A stretch of 22,586 nucleotides of DNA from Gonapodya prolifera JEL478 (lineage: Eukaryota > Monoblepharomycota > Monoblepharidomycetes > Monoblepharidales > Gonapodyaceae). The notes beneath the pieces are model-generated. The model ran no database searches, was not told the DNA's origin, and worked only from the letters and a program-made list of their open reading frames with translations. The DNA is taken from the NCBI GenBank assembly GCA_001574975.1, contig KQ965849.1:47113-69698 (forward strand), read 5' to 3'. Shown in pieces: positions 10,128 through 20,979 of this stretch. A program made the position numbers and the translations under genes. Position 1 is the first letter of the stretch. Every line of letters starts with the position of its first letter.

Positions 10128-13100
10128 TCAAGCTATTGTGTCGCCCTTCTTCAGTACAGTTCCCTTGGCAACCTCACCCTTCGCCTGAAGCTTCTGCCGT
10201 CTCAAGAAGAAGCTATCAAACCAAAGTAGCGGTCAGCATACATATCCCCTCTCTCTCAACCTGCGCAAAGCACGTGCAACACCCACCTGACCAAAAACCA
10301 GACTCCCGCAGCAACAGCCGCCGACCGAAACACCATCGCCAGCGCGTCCGTGTATGCGTCGATGATCGGGTCCAGCATATACCGCGGTATCACACCGGAC
10401 TCAACCGCGGAGTGGATTTTGGACGGGTTGTTCCTGACAAACTCGAGCAGGCTGTCAGAGGCTTTGAAGTTGGAGAGCCGCGCGGTGAGCGTGTTAGAAA
10501 AGATAGCGCCGTTGACTGGTTGTTACAGGGGTAGAGCGGGGAGATTATTTGCGGCTCCTACCTTGTGTCATGAATCAAAAACACCACAACTTACCAGAAA
10601 TGCCAAACACAGCTCCCGTGAACTGGGAGAATGACCATCCCGCTTTTGATACGGAATGAGCAGTTAGCTTGAGTTCGATTTTCTCCTCAGTGTCAGAGGT
10701 TAGATTTGATGTGAGACTTACCGATGGCCATGGCAACAAGCTCCGGCTTGACGGAGCTCTGGACGCTAATAGCGAAGGTAGTTTAGCGAACAATTTTCAG
10801 GTGATGCCGAGACGCGACCGTTCGTACTCACTTCACATTAATCCCCTGAAGCTATTCACGGCACCAACGCAAGAGTGATAAATCCACGTTAATGACTGAT
10901 CACACAGCTACGGCCGCAAACAAAACTCACAGACACTCCGACGCCCATCCCCGCGATCAGCAAGTACCCGACCTGCTTCTCGACTCCGCTAGTGGCGTTG
11001 AGTGTGGAGATAAGGCCCGCTCCGGTTGCTGTAGTGGGTGGTAAATGTGGGGTGAGGAAGGGTAGGGCAACAAAAAGAGGGAGAAATGTACTTACCGACG
11101 AGAGCAGATCCGACGTGGACTACCAGACGTCACCACACAACGTAAGAAAGGAGATTCACACACACCCTCCATTCACGTCCGCACTCACCAAAAGGCGCCG
11201 TCAATCCAGTCGCTGAAATCAGAATCCCGCAAATCACTGACATAACCGTGACGGTAACCACGAGCGGAATGGTCTGGAGCCCGGCCTTGGTCGCCGAGAG
11301 ACCGTATACAACTTGGAAGTAGACGGGGACATAGTAGGAGAGCGAGAAGAAGCAAAAGCCGACGAACTAGAAGGTGGGAAGTGGAAGGGAGATGGGGTTT
11401 AGATGAAGCGGACTGAGGGGCGAAAGGGAAAGGGAAGTGAGGACTGACGAAGGCGCACAACCATCCAGCAAGGACGAATCGGTTCTTGTACAGGTCGAAC
11501 GGGATGAGTGGTACTTTGACGACCTTAGATTGTGGCGTGTGAGGCAGTTGACACGAAATCGTTGCTCGCAGGGGAATGGAGACGCTCACATAGACTTCCA
11601 CAAGCGCGAATACGACAAAGCACGCAACGGACCCGCCGATGGTGACCAAGACAGGGACGGAGATCCAATCGTATCTGATTTATAGACAAACGGAAACGTC
11701 ACGTCGGATGCTGAGAACTTGTACATGCCAAGGTCCATCAGGGTACCGTGGTACGGTCGCACTCACTGATCTCCACCAGTTGACAGCGCGTACACAAGCA
11801 TCACTGTCCCGGCAGCGAGCCAAAGCGTGCCAATATAGTCAACGCGAGCGAGTTTTTCCTTCATGTTGCCGGAGGTCTGCGCGTGGTTTCGGTGTTGAGG
11901 AACCAATTTAATCGCAAGTGTGTGAAGGCGGTGTAGGAGACCTGGTGCGACTTACGGCGGGAAGTTGAAGGAAGAAAAAGACGCAGAGGATGGCGAGTGC
12001 GCCCACGGGGAGGTTGATGAAGAAGCACCTGGGGTTGGGCAGCAACGGGACGGTCAGATGACTGCGACATTGGAAACAACAGAGCGCCCGACGGTGGAAC
12101 GCACCAACGCCATGAGATGTGGTCCGTCAAAGATCCACCGACTAAAATCAAAACGGAAACAGCAAGTGAGACACGGGGTGCGGTCTTCTGAGTCAGTCGC
12201 CTAAATACGCACGAAGCGGCCCTGCAACACTCGACAGGCCAAAACAAGCACTGATGATGCCCTGGTACTTAGGCCTGTCCCTCAGCGGCACGATATCCGA
12301 GACAATAATGAGCGTCATTGGGAAGATGCAGCCGGCGCCGAGTCCGGCCACTGAACACGCGATTCGGGTGAGTACACATATACATCTGACAATGTGAGGA
12401 GAAAGAGGACTCACCAGCGCGGCCTGCAATAAGCATGAGCATGCTTTGCGAGAGTCCGCAGATCAGACTGCCGATCTCGAAGATGACGATTCCGGTCATG
12501 AAGACGGGTTTGCGTCCAAAGACGTCGGCGAGTTTGCCTTTATTAGAGGTTGATTGATGACGTCGGAACGCGCATTGGACCGTCATGGAGTAAACTTAAG
12601 CTCACCATAGGTGGGGATTAGAGGTATTGATGCGAGGAAGAATGCAGTTCCCTGTTTCATTCCCGGGAGAGGATGACACATTAATTATCCGGATGCTATC
12701 AACCAACAAGACTCTGACAATCCACCCACAATCCAACTCAGTCCGGAAAACGTTTGGAAATCAGTGACGATTGCCGGTATAGCGACTGCGACGACTGGAG
12801 ACAGGTATGGGGACTGGGGGTCCCAAAAGGGTTTGGGAGGCTTCGACAAAACTCACTTGTTTGGTCAAGCTGGACAAAAAGATCAGACCAAGATGGAAAA
12901 GTCATACATAGGGATTGTTCAGAAATACGATGGTTAAAGATTGAAGCATGATGGCGATGATTCGATGGCCTGCACCCACCGAAGTTAACAGCACGCTCAG
13001 CACGAGCCCCATAAAAAGTAGCGTGAACTGCAACCGCGTGTACGCCAGTCCCATATCCCCCGGTTTCAAGCTCCCCGTCGGCGAACCGGGCCTTGTGGTA

Positions 13101-13237
13101 ACCCTAACACTCGGCGCGTACCGTCCAGCGGCGAGATCAATGCTGTCCTTTTCGGCCTCGTACTGGGTGCTCGAATCCGTTGTCGTCCGGCTCTGAGAGT
13201 CGGACGGGATGTCGCGCCGGTACGTAATCGTGTCCAT
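10128..13237 (-). CDS. MFS-B: 14-span major facilitator transporter (DHA2 family), paralogue of MFS-A
   Basis: Predicted proton-coupled efflux pump of the plasma membrane; substrate unknown. Nineteen exons (minus): 12980-13237, 12857-12869, 12730-12794, 12606-12651, 12415-12537, 12213-12350, 12105-12141, 11956-12028, 11767-11876, 11590-11674, 11449-11523, 11189-11366, 11096-11119, 10931-11028, 10832-10851, 10722-10765, 10595-10642, 10287-10515, 10128-10212. They total 1749 bp, 582 residues, all phases consistent. GKLADVFGRKPVF (motif A, from residue 128), GRAVAGLGAG (motif B-like) and GLSSVAGPLLGG (motif C, 206-217) are intact, as is LDQTIVAVAIPAIVTDF (D1). The ATG at 13237 has an excellent context (AACACCATGG); further in-frame ATGs exist upstream. 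The N-tail is 21 residues longer than in MFS-A and rich in S/T and charge, with room for phosphorylation. Confidence 0.93.
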
Positions 13238-16200
13238 GGTGTTCTCACGCCGCGTCGAGCGCGCGTCGATGGAGCGTTCTGGTTGCATTGAAAGTGGTTT
13301 CGCAAAAAGTGAGTCCCTTTTCGTAAAACCTGAAATAAGGAGTGTGGAAAGGGCGACTTTGGTCAGCAATGGGGAGCAATTCGTTGTTTGTTCTCGGCCC
13401 GGGCAGACGTTTAAGACGCTTACAAAGCGCAAAGATCCAAGAATTGATCGTCTGGTAGGTCGGGCGCCAATGTCCGTTGGGACATTCACAGATACCACAC
13501 ATTTGGTCACACCGGTTTGTTGTCAAACTGTCCTTAGTCCCTTTTCCGTTTTTGGAAGCAACTATGTAATCGAGTCACCTCCCATTGAACGGGAGAGAGG
13601 GGCTTCAACGGAGACGTTGCTCTTGCAATTCTCGTGCTTTGGTTTCATATAAACGTCAATGTGGGTGAGCCCTTTTTCTCACAATAAATTATAAGCACCG
13701 CAACAGTACAGTTCAGGTAAAGTTCAGTTCGGTTTGCATTCAAACGTACAAGAAACACTGACAGCGGAAAGAACAGTGCTCAGACCACACCGCAAGTTTT
13801 CTTCCACTTGTTTCACCCCTCGTTGCGATCGAGGACGAAAGCGACGCTGTCGCGACTTCCAGTCCATTTCATCATTGTCTGACTTCTGCGATGGACGGGA
13901 AATCCCGTGACACGAACCTTCGGCGCGTTTTATCGGCACTTTCGATGGTAACGAATCGTTTCTTCTTTGGGATCCTTTTGTGGGACTGGCACTCCCCCAT
14001 CGGTGTGAGATGCTTCGCTTTCTTCCAACCTTGTGCCCTACGTGTCAAACCGTCATTCGAAATGCACCATTGATGTTGGTCTAATGGAAAAATGAGGTCA
14101 CAGGTGTTTCGCGAACTGCAGGGGACCATTTGGGAGCAACATGCTGTTCATGTCGTTGTCCACTCGAAAATGCCGAGAGCTCCGTACCTTTAGCCCACCT
14201 TTGTTGTTTCGAAGGGTTCCTGTCGGCCTACCTCATGGAAAATGACAAAAGCAATTTAAACCATCGAGCAAGGCTGTGGCCGTTGACTACAAGTCCGTTT
14301 TTGGTGGCGGCGGGACCCTCGATTGGCCTGGACAAGCTCCCCATGACCACAGTTCTTCTAGCGGAGCAACCCCATAACAACGTTCCGAGACCCAACTATC
14401 GACGAACGCTCGACGAGTGCTACTTTTTGTCGCCGGTTTGAGAAAGCACTCGCGTCAGTGCGTGGACTCACGCCGCGGTAAGCGCAGTCTCATATCGTGT
14501 TCTCTCTATTGCCCGTCGATGGCGAGCTCTCTAGACCCAATTTACAAAGAAGATGGTAGCACCGAATTCGTCGAGTTTGGGAATTGGAGCGCTTGGGTTG
14601 ACGAGCCCTCCGAGAATGCCACATTCAACGCTACCCTCTCGCTTTGTGCTCATGCCGAGATGTCGCTTCTCCGGTTGAGCGAGCGCTCCGGGATTGGACC
14701 GGAGCGCTCCCTGAACGAAAATTCGCCATCTCTCAACTTGCTGCATGCGATGGTGTGATCTGTTTATTTTTTTGCAGTGGCATATTCCCGATCAAAGCAC
14801 GCAACAGCCTTTTGTACGTATGCTGAGATGGTGAATTCAATTGATGGAGCACTCTGGTATTTGACAAAGGGCCTATCAATTGCATTTTTCCATCTCTGGA
14901 CTTGCACACCATGGTGTCCGTCGATGGCAAGCGTTCGCACCCAACAGCACGCCAGACGCCCCAGAGCTCGAGGTGTTTACCTTCCATGGACACTCACGCC
15001 CCTTTCGACGGCCGACGTGGCATTAGCCTGATTGATCCAGCACTCTGGGCTTTAACCGGAGCGCTCCGTCAACAGAAATATGTCATCTAACTACATGCTC
15101 GCAATGGTGTCTGTTCATTCGGTCGCAATGGCGCGAGTATTCCCGTGCAAAGCACGCCAACTCTTTGTATGTTGAGTTAGCTGATTTCGGAATTTGCCAT
15201 CTCGCTTTACCTCCCACCCATCGGTATCAGTGTCTGTTGATAACACTTTTACGGACATTCCGCGCCAAGTCATAAAGCACTCGCTTTTGTTTTGCATGGG
15301 ACGCTAGGCCCCAGGTTAGAAGTGATCTGCAGGGGCCAACTGAGACCAAAGTACAGCCTGCCGCTAGCAAGGCTTGAGTGTTCGGATCTCGAGGCCTGCG
15401 CATTTGCTGTTTCGAAGGGTTTCCGAAGGATTGTGTGCCTTCGACTTGTCCTGCCCCGTTGTCGAATGCGAAGAAAGAGATTGTCTGATGTGGTTCAAAG
15501 TCATCACGGGTGGATTGCGATCAGGATTTACATTTCGATGTGTATTTTTGGGGGCTATTGCGTGCTTGTTTGCTGGATTGCTGACGCACACAATGGCCAC
15601 AAGAACCAGGTTCGACGTTCACCGTGATTATGATCTTCCCAAAACCCAATGCTCGAGGAAAACGGTATTGCCACGCGAGGACTCTATTGGACGGTAACCA
15701 CAGTCTCACGTCGAGTACTCTCTCTTGACTTGCTATGACGGGCTCCCTTGACGCAATCTTATGAGTGCGATTCTGGATGCGTTTTGGTGGTGTGATTTGA
15801 ACAGGATGGCTCAGCGGAAAACCGCTGAAGTCGAATGTTAATCTCGTTGAGGTCGTCGCATAATTGCACTTTATGCCGCATTGTGACACCTTCCCCCTCA
15901 TTATTTGCATTGCAGTATTATTTCACCCACTGCAACAGGAGAAGAGCTTTAATATGTACTTCGTCGAGGAAGGGCATTACTCAGGTGCGATGGTTCATCT
16001 TGGTTTTTGGCTCCTGCTGTATCCACCAAAAGTTCCGAAAAGAATCAGCGGTGATCAACAAAGCCCTGCTTTTTGAATCGCATGTTATGGGATTCGTTGC
16101 TCCACTCCGTTATGTCACATCCTATGTCGACATAATCGAACTCCTGTTTGCCAACTACCTGGGGCTTCCGCATGTCTCGTTCTTTGCCCATATATCCTCT

Positions 16201-16576
16201 CATATGTTTTGCGATATTTGCTCACAACGGGGTGTTGGTCCCGATGTGCTGGAGTTAAAAGATTTGACACGATCGGAAACAAGGTATATTGAACGAGAGC
16301 AGCGTTAACAACGAGACTCGAGAGCCGTCGGGTCCTGCACTGGTCATTTTTTAATGTTTGATAAATAAGTTGCGGTGGTATCCAAGAGTCAAGAGATTAC
16401 AATGCAATGACGCTCTTCTCTAAGATCCGATCCACAAAACTGAATAAACCTCACTTGGAGTCGTCGGCCTCTTGTGATTGACCTCCCTCTCGTTCTCTCC
16501 AAAGCCAACCAGTTTCTCCGAACCCTTCATCGTTCAAATCACCCTTGTTCACCGTAGAACCCGCACCTTTCTCATC
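13238..16576. other. 3.3-kb region without a convincing gene
   Basis: The right flank of MFS-B (its promoter side) followed by sequence in which no frame shows a recognisable domain, codon regularity or splice-consistent exon chain. A TATA-like TTTATATG (minus) lies near 13647, some 400 bp upstream of the MFS-B ATG. The longest open frames (14417-14758 and 15835-16308, both plus) look non-coding. The second has a cysteine-rich start and ends LELKDLTRSETRYIEREQR; it could be the tail of an unrecognised or decayed gene. The middle part holds old repeats listed separately. A 7-bp perfect stem with an AAAA loop lies at 15811-15828. Confidence 0.45.
14588..15180 (+). repeat. Diverged direct repeats with GGAGCGCTCC palindrome
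   Basis: The clearest pair is about 14700-14830 and 15057-15175. Both start GGAGCGCTCC, then share a CATCT...GC(A)TG...GCAATGGTGT-like block, a CTGTT(T/C)ATT segment, ATTCCCG, CAAAGCACGC and TTTGTA(TG). A third, weaker copy begins at 14846 (GGAGCACTCTGG...CACCATGGTGTCCGTCGATGG) and a possible fourth at 14588 (GGAGCGCTTGGG). GGAGCGCTCC is a perfect 10-bp palindrome. Spacing is irregular, so these are decayed copies, not a satellite. Confidence 0.55.
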
Positions 16577-17744
16577 CTAACTTCTTGTTTCCGTCTCCCC
16601 CAGCAGCGCCAGAACCTCCACCTCGGACAGCATGGACGCACGGCCCTCCACCAAGCAGTCAAAGACGTGCTTCTGAATCGCCGCGATCGTGAGTCCTTTT
16701 GCGCACCGGTCTGCGAACTCCTCGTGCTCGCTCGCGTAACTCGGTGCGCCCGAGCGCCTCCAGGATTGCTTCGCGAGAGAGGGCAACCCGACATCCATGC
16801 AAAAGTCCACTCGCCCCGACCTGATGCGCGCCGGATCCAGCTTCTCAAGATTATTTGTCGTCATAAACACCACCATACCTTTCTTGATGGCAATCCCGTC
16901 CATCGCATTGATCAGCGTCGAAAAGTCCACGTTTGTCTTTGACTCCCGGCCGTGAGCAAAGAGCGCGTCGACGTCCTCCAAAAGCAAGAACGCCTTGGAT
17001 GGCATGTTGCTGAGCAGGTACTCCAGGTCCGTAGCCTTGAGGTCCCCGTGATGGCCAGGCGTGCGATATCGCGCTTGAAATATCCAGCGATGGCGAGGCA
17101 GATTGAAGTCTTGCCGGTTCCTGGTTCCTGACGGGCCGCGCAGAAGGTGAATGCGCTTCCAAGTCACGCCGGTTCGGTCGTACAGTGCCTTGTTGGTGAG
17201 GAAGAACTCGAGTCCCTTCACGAGACCCTCCTTTTGCGCAGTGTCCAAATACACCGCGGCCAAGTCCCGAGAATCCCTCTTCATGAGCGTGTTCCAGAAG
17301 TAGGGGTCGGATCCCCGCTTTTCCGCCCTATGGATCACGGTCTTGCCCTCGGGGTGGAAGGGATCCGTCCATCGCGCCAAACAAACGGCCAGCTATGGGG
17401 TCCTTCAAAGCGAGGGTGCCACCTGGAGCCTGGTACCAACGGTGCAAATTAGCGAGGCGAAATGAAATGGAAGGGGGAGTGGCGCGAGCCCAAGTCGATT
17501 CAGTACCACTAACCAAGCAAAATCGTTGATGTCAACGTGTTCCGCCTCGAGGTCCGCGTCCAAAGGGACAGCTGTCGAAAGTCCCGCCTTGTCGCGGAGG
17601 ACCTTGAACACATCGAGGTCCCCGCAAGAGCGGTCCTCGTCCAGGCCAATGTGGGGACACGACAAACGTGCGGTACGTGGGGATCGCGATCGGGGCGTCC
17701 GATGGAGCGGGAGGAGTTTCGAGAGGGGCAGGTGCAGGCGACAT
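16577..17744 (-). pseudogene. BCS1-like AAA ATPase, frame-disrupted
   Basis: BCS1-type AAA proteins are membrane-anchored ATPases; BCS1 itself moves the Rieske protein across the mitochondrial inner membrane, and fungi carry many relatives. Visible on the minus strand: LLRGPSGT (start of Walker A), KAFLLLEDVDALF (Walker B), VVFMTTNNLEKLDPARIRSG (sensor 1 and arginine-finger region), and EEFADRCAKGLTIAAIQKHV (C-terminal lid). Walker A is broken by a 7-bp tandem duplication at 17117-17130; the frame is regained after about 80 bp at a C4 run (17044-17047). A second compensating pair lies near 16778 and 16735, where the adjacent frame reads SREAILEALGRTELRER. An N-terminal exon (about 17507-17660, DLDVFKVLRDKAGLSTAVP) joins through an intron 17393-17506 or 17393-17509 in phase 0. 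A further shift near 17653 separates it from the likely ATG at 17744. Likely a relic; sequencing error is the alternative. Confidence 0.72.
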
Positions 17745-19512
17745 GGCTGGTTTTGGTCGGAGATGGACAGTGCATAGAGATTGGCACCGTTTTTATTTGA
17801 GGACAGTGTGGGCACTAAGTGGAGAACACTTCCTCATCACATGCACTGAGGGAGCAATATACACACGCCGAGTACCCGCTCTTGCTCCTTCCGCGCCGCT
17901 GGAGGTAAGACAAAGAAGGCGGTTGCGAATATCTTCTCCGAGCTCGTCCGAAACATAACCTTCCCTGCAGTAATTGATACCACATGAATTGAATTGAATA
18001 ACAGATTTCAGAAGTTGCACTTTGACGTGATTTCGCGATTCTTTTTGTAACTTGTGCCTGCCAGTTCCTTGCTTTAGAAGTTTGAAACTTGTAAAATCAT
18101 GACGCCAGGACGTCCTGGATCGTCGTTATTGGGCGAAATTTTTCATCAAGACTTAGAAATTTCATAGCGGTGGTCTCCCTTAATCTGTCTGGCGATAATT
18201 TATCTCGCCGGCCAAACCGGCGATAAGGACTGACTCATGGACCTTTCACGGAGCACTCAAACGTACAACTTTGGCGGATAGCTTTCAAATCCGGGCCTGT
18301 TTGAAGATGGAGGCAGGAGGCCGACTTCTGAAGTTAGAAATCACAGCCATTCACAAACATATTACCAAATAAAAAATCATGCTGAAGTGCAACCGTTTAC
18401 CAAAGTTGAGGACTAGAATCTACCAGAACTTAGGCTGAGATTTGGGGCAGGATTCTGTTCTGATTGTAAATATGAGCACTTTACTTGTAACGACGTCTTT
18501 TCCTGTGAATAAAGAGTACCATTAATTGCTCGGTAGAAGATGTGTCACCACCAAGACCGAACGACGAGAAAAACCGTCTTCCTTCCTACTAAGTCACATG
18601 AAGCGGTACAGATGCCTAGAAAATTGCCACCAAAGCTATTTGTTGCCAACCCCCTTGCGGATATATTTCCGCTGGGCGTCAAGCCGAAAGTAAAATCGCT
18701 GACGTCAATATCACAGTGCGAGTCTCATGATCAGGAGCATTTGGCAAAGAGCGTCGTACACTTGAGGTACACAATGAGGAAATGTCTGACGCTGAACACA
18801 TTTTGTGTGCACCGTGGCACAGTCCCTTCAGAAGACGCCGTGGAAAGTGGTCTCCATGATGGCGGTTACAGGTAGAGTAATATTGGTTCAGATTGGTTCA
18901 GGATATAATAATGCCCGGGACATGTGCATTCAATCGCAGTCACCGAGAGGTAGACAACTACAATAACAGTTGCATTGCGGGATTACATATGCTGATTAAA
19001 TACAAGACTCCGCGGTGTCAAAAGGAAGCATCAGTTTGGCAGCGTATTTGCTCCTAGGTATACGAAGCGGACATTCCGACTGTGAAGTTTCCGGGACGGA
19101 AAATAACTATCATGCGGGCGCACCACTGTCTGATCCACGACAGATCAAGTGGCCCAGTGCTCTGACTTTCAATCTAATCGGCTTCATTGATAGCGAAATA
19201 AAATCGATGAGAGAAACTCCGGCGGGCCGACTCCTCCGGTCGATCGGTGTCATACCGAACCCCTGACTTCGCCACCGCCGACCAGGGTAGCAACCCACGT
19301 GCATTATTGCGACGTCGTACCCGGGCCTGCTTACCTTGGTATTCCCTTGCAATAACGAACCCGGTCTGGTCTTCGCTATCCGTCTCATGGAATACCAGTC
19401 CGACGACTCTTTGGGGTTGATCGAAAGACGCCCTAAAGAGCGCTGGAGGGTCCCACCTCCGATGACGGTTGTACTCCCGCTCTTCGGACATTCGAACCAT
19501 CACGCATCACAC
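17745..19512. other. 1.8-kb intergenic region, no gene recognised
   Basis: Between the divergent starts of the AAA relic and the ankyrin-like gene. Open frames at 18540-18875 and 19015-19266 (plus) and 19174-19503 (minus) show no family resemblance. Items seen are a hairpin at 18205-18223 (CGCCGG/CCGGCG plus one flanking pair, 5-nt loop), TGACTCA at 18231-18237, and a perfect CRE palindrome TGACGTCA at 18700-18707, about 810 bp upstream of the ankyrin-like start. Confidence 0.45.
18205..18223. other. Short perfect hairpin
   Basis: Arms TCGCCGG and CCGGCGA pair perfectly around CCAAA; a neighbouring TAT/ATAA pairing could extend it across a one-base bulge. No gene end adjoins it, so no function is proposed. 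Confidence 0.4.
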
Positions 19513-20979
19513 ATGGAACCAGTTGCACCTGTTCCGCCGCCATCGCCCCATCCGCAAATCTCCCCCACCCGTCTGGACCTTCTCCTCCTCGCTGCTGTCG
19601 AATCATCAAACCTTTACTTGGTGAGATCCGCCCTCGCAGAAGGAGCGGATCCTCGCGCACGAAAGACGGTCGTTCTAAGGGTTGAGGTGGATGGGGAAGG
19701 CTTGAGGGAGCGCAAGGATGTGAAGGAAGGCGAGAGTGCCCTCGCAATGGCAATCAAGGCAGGGGACGTCGACGTCAGCCGAGAGCTCATTAATGCAGGT
19801 AATTATAAGCTCCATATGACTATTGGGAATTGTCTAAATTATGCGTATGAACTGTGCTGCCTGCATTGGTCAACTTTAGGAGCCGACCCTGCGGAGCCTA
19901 TTTCGTGGCCACTCCCCGCCTTCTACCCTCGTTGGTCCCTCTCCCTATGGTACTCGTGTCGCTGGGAGCGCAGTCCACAGTACTCCAACGCCCTCGACCT
20001 CGCCCTGGCGACCTCCGCATGGTACAACCTCTCAGGAGCGTACGTCGAAGTAGACACGCCACGAACAGTGTTCGAGACGCGGGAGGGCGTGGTCGCGGAG
20101 CCATGCCCGGATATCGTGACGGAACTTCTGTTGCGAAACGTCCCGGTGACCAACAGCGCGCTCAGGAGGGCAAGAGAGTTGGCGGTCGGGGCATCAAACG
20201 GATGTAGCAGGATATATATTCTTGACATGATTGAGCGAGCTTTGGGTGTGGAACGTGACGATGTCGAGACCATGGATCATGTCACGGACCTTGCCCCGCA
20301 ACATCACACACCCATTTCTCCAAAACACCCTGCAACTCCTCACATCATCGAACGCGGCCGCACTCTTGCACCACCCACACCACCAGCCTCACCTCGCCCT
20401 CGCCCACGATCCTTCCTCACTCCCTCCTCGTGGTTTCAACCGCACTCACTCAAACCTGTCGACACCACCCACTCACAATCACCACCCCCATCACCCAAAT
20501 CCCCCGGCCGAACTGAGCCTCGCCACATATCGTGGCTTGCGCCATCGACGTGGTTCCCTTCCTCTCGATCTCCCTCCGCCAGCCCATCCCGCGGCGTCCT
20601 CCCACAACCCACGTCTTCACGAAGCTCCAGCACGGTGCCGTCCCCAGCGGCAGCAGCTAGCGGAAGTCGATCGTCTAGGCCTGCCACTCCACGGCGGACA
20701 CAGAGCGCACCCCGCGCCACGCCTCTTCCAGATGATGGGCACGATTGGGTCCGTGTTGCATCGCCTGTCCCGCGGGCTGCTCATGCGTCGCGCGGGAGGA
20801 GCACGGTGATGGGGTTGGAAGAGTGTGCAGGTGTGCACCCGGCATGGGTGGCAGGTCATGGTCAGGATGCCGGTGGGGAAAAGGCCGCGGTGCAGTTGCA
20901 GCGTGAGGCGAGTCCCCTGGACCATGGTGTATCGTTTGCGAAAAGGTTTGAGGAGTTTAGGAGGGTGGGGAGTCCGTGA
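19513..20979 (+). CDS. Ankyrin-like protein with proline/serine-rich C-terminus
   Basis: Two exons, 19513-19798 and 19880-20979, give 461 residues. The intron 19799-19879 (gtaatt...tttag, 81 bp) is called because splicing restores a repeat-like LINAGADP, whereas reading through inserts a cysteine-rich non-repeat segment. Residues 15-50 (LDLLLLAAVESSNLYLVRSA, then AEGADPRAR) and 70-100 (SALAMAIKAGDVDVSRELIN) resemble ankyrin helices; a third weak unit has NALDLALATS and VTELLLRNVPV. The middle carries a tryptophan-rich segment, and from about residue 245 the chain is low-complexity P/S/T/R with two related SSWF/STWF motifs, suggesting disorder. No signal peptide or membrane span. ATG 19513 is chosen because upstream in-frame ATGs (19336, 19387, 19462) add sequence unlike a fungal N-terminus. 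Function unknown; probably a scaffold for protein contacts. Confidence 0.75.
   Translation: MEPVAPVPPPSPHPQISPTRLDLLLLAAVESSNLYLVRSALAEGADPRARKTVVLRVEVDGEGLRERKDVKEGESALAMAIKAGDVDVSRELINAGNYKLHMTIGNCLNYAYELCCLHWSTLGADPAEPISWPLPAFYPRWSLSLWYSCRWERSPQYSNALDLALATSAWYNLSGAYVEVDTPRTVFETREGVVAEPCPDIVTELLLRNVPVTNSALRRARELAVGASNGCSRIYILDMIERALGVERDDVETMDHVTDLAPQHHTPISPKHPATPHIIERGRTLAPPTPPASPRPRPRSFLTPSSWFQPHSLKPVDTTHSQSPPPSPKSPGRTEPRHISWLAPSTWFPSSRSPSASPSRGVLPQPTSSRSSSTVPSPAAAASGSRSSRPATPRRTQSAPRATPLPDDGHDWVRVASPVPRAAHASRGRSTVMGLEECAGVHPAWVAGHGQDAGGEKAAVQLQREASPLDHGVSFAKRFEEFRRVGSP

Noticed and set aside
15811-15828. Hairpin TCAGCGG-AAAA-CCGCTGA, considered as part of a tRNA or other structured RNA
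   Set aside because: The flanks do not supply acceptor, D or T arms; a 7-bp stem alone can occur by chance.
15835-16308. Plus-strand 157-codon frame with several cysteines
   Set aside because: No recognisable motif; alternative splice models gave no better protein. Too weak to call as a gene.
17405-17815. Minus-strand 136-codon frame as an independent gene
   Set aside because: Only its middle part looks like protein and it joins the AAA ATPase through a phase-0 intron; its first part is in the wrong frame relative to the better N-terminus at 17744.
19174-19503. Minus-strand 109-codon frame with plausible charged composition
   Set aside because: No recognised family and no splice partner; it overlaps the upstream flank of the ankyrin-like gene. 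Kept only as a remote possibility of a divergent small gene.
19336-19512. N-terminal extension of the ankyrin-like protein from ATG 19336
   Set aside because: The added 59 residues resemble no ankyrin protein, and the ATG at 19513 directly precedes a typical proline-rich N-terminus and the first repeat.
20231-20809. 192-codon plus-strand frame overlapping the ankyrin-like gene
   Set aside because: Low-complexity shadow of the proline/serine-rich tail in another frame, with no repeat or domain.
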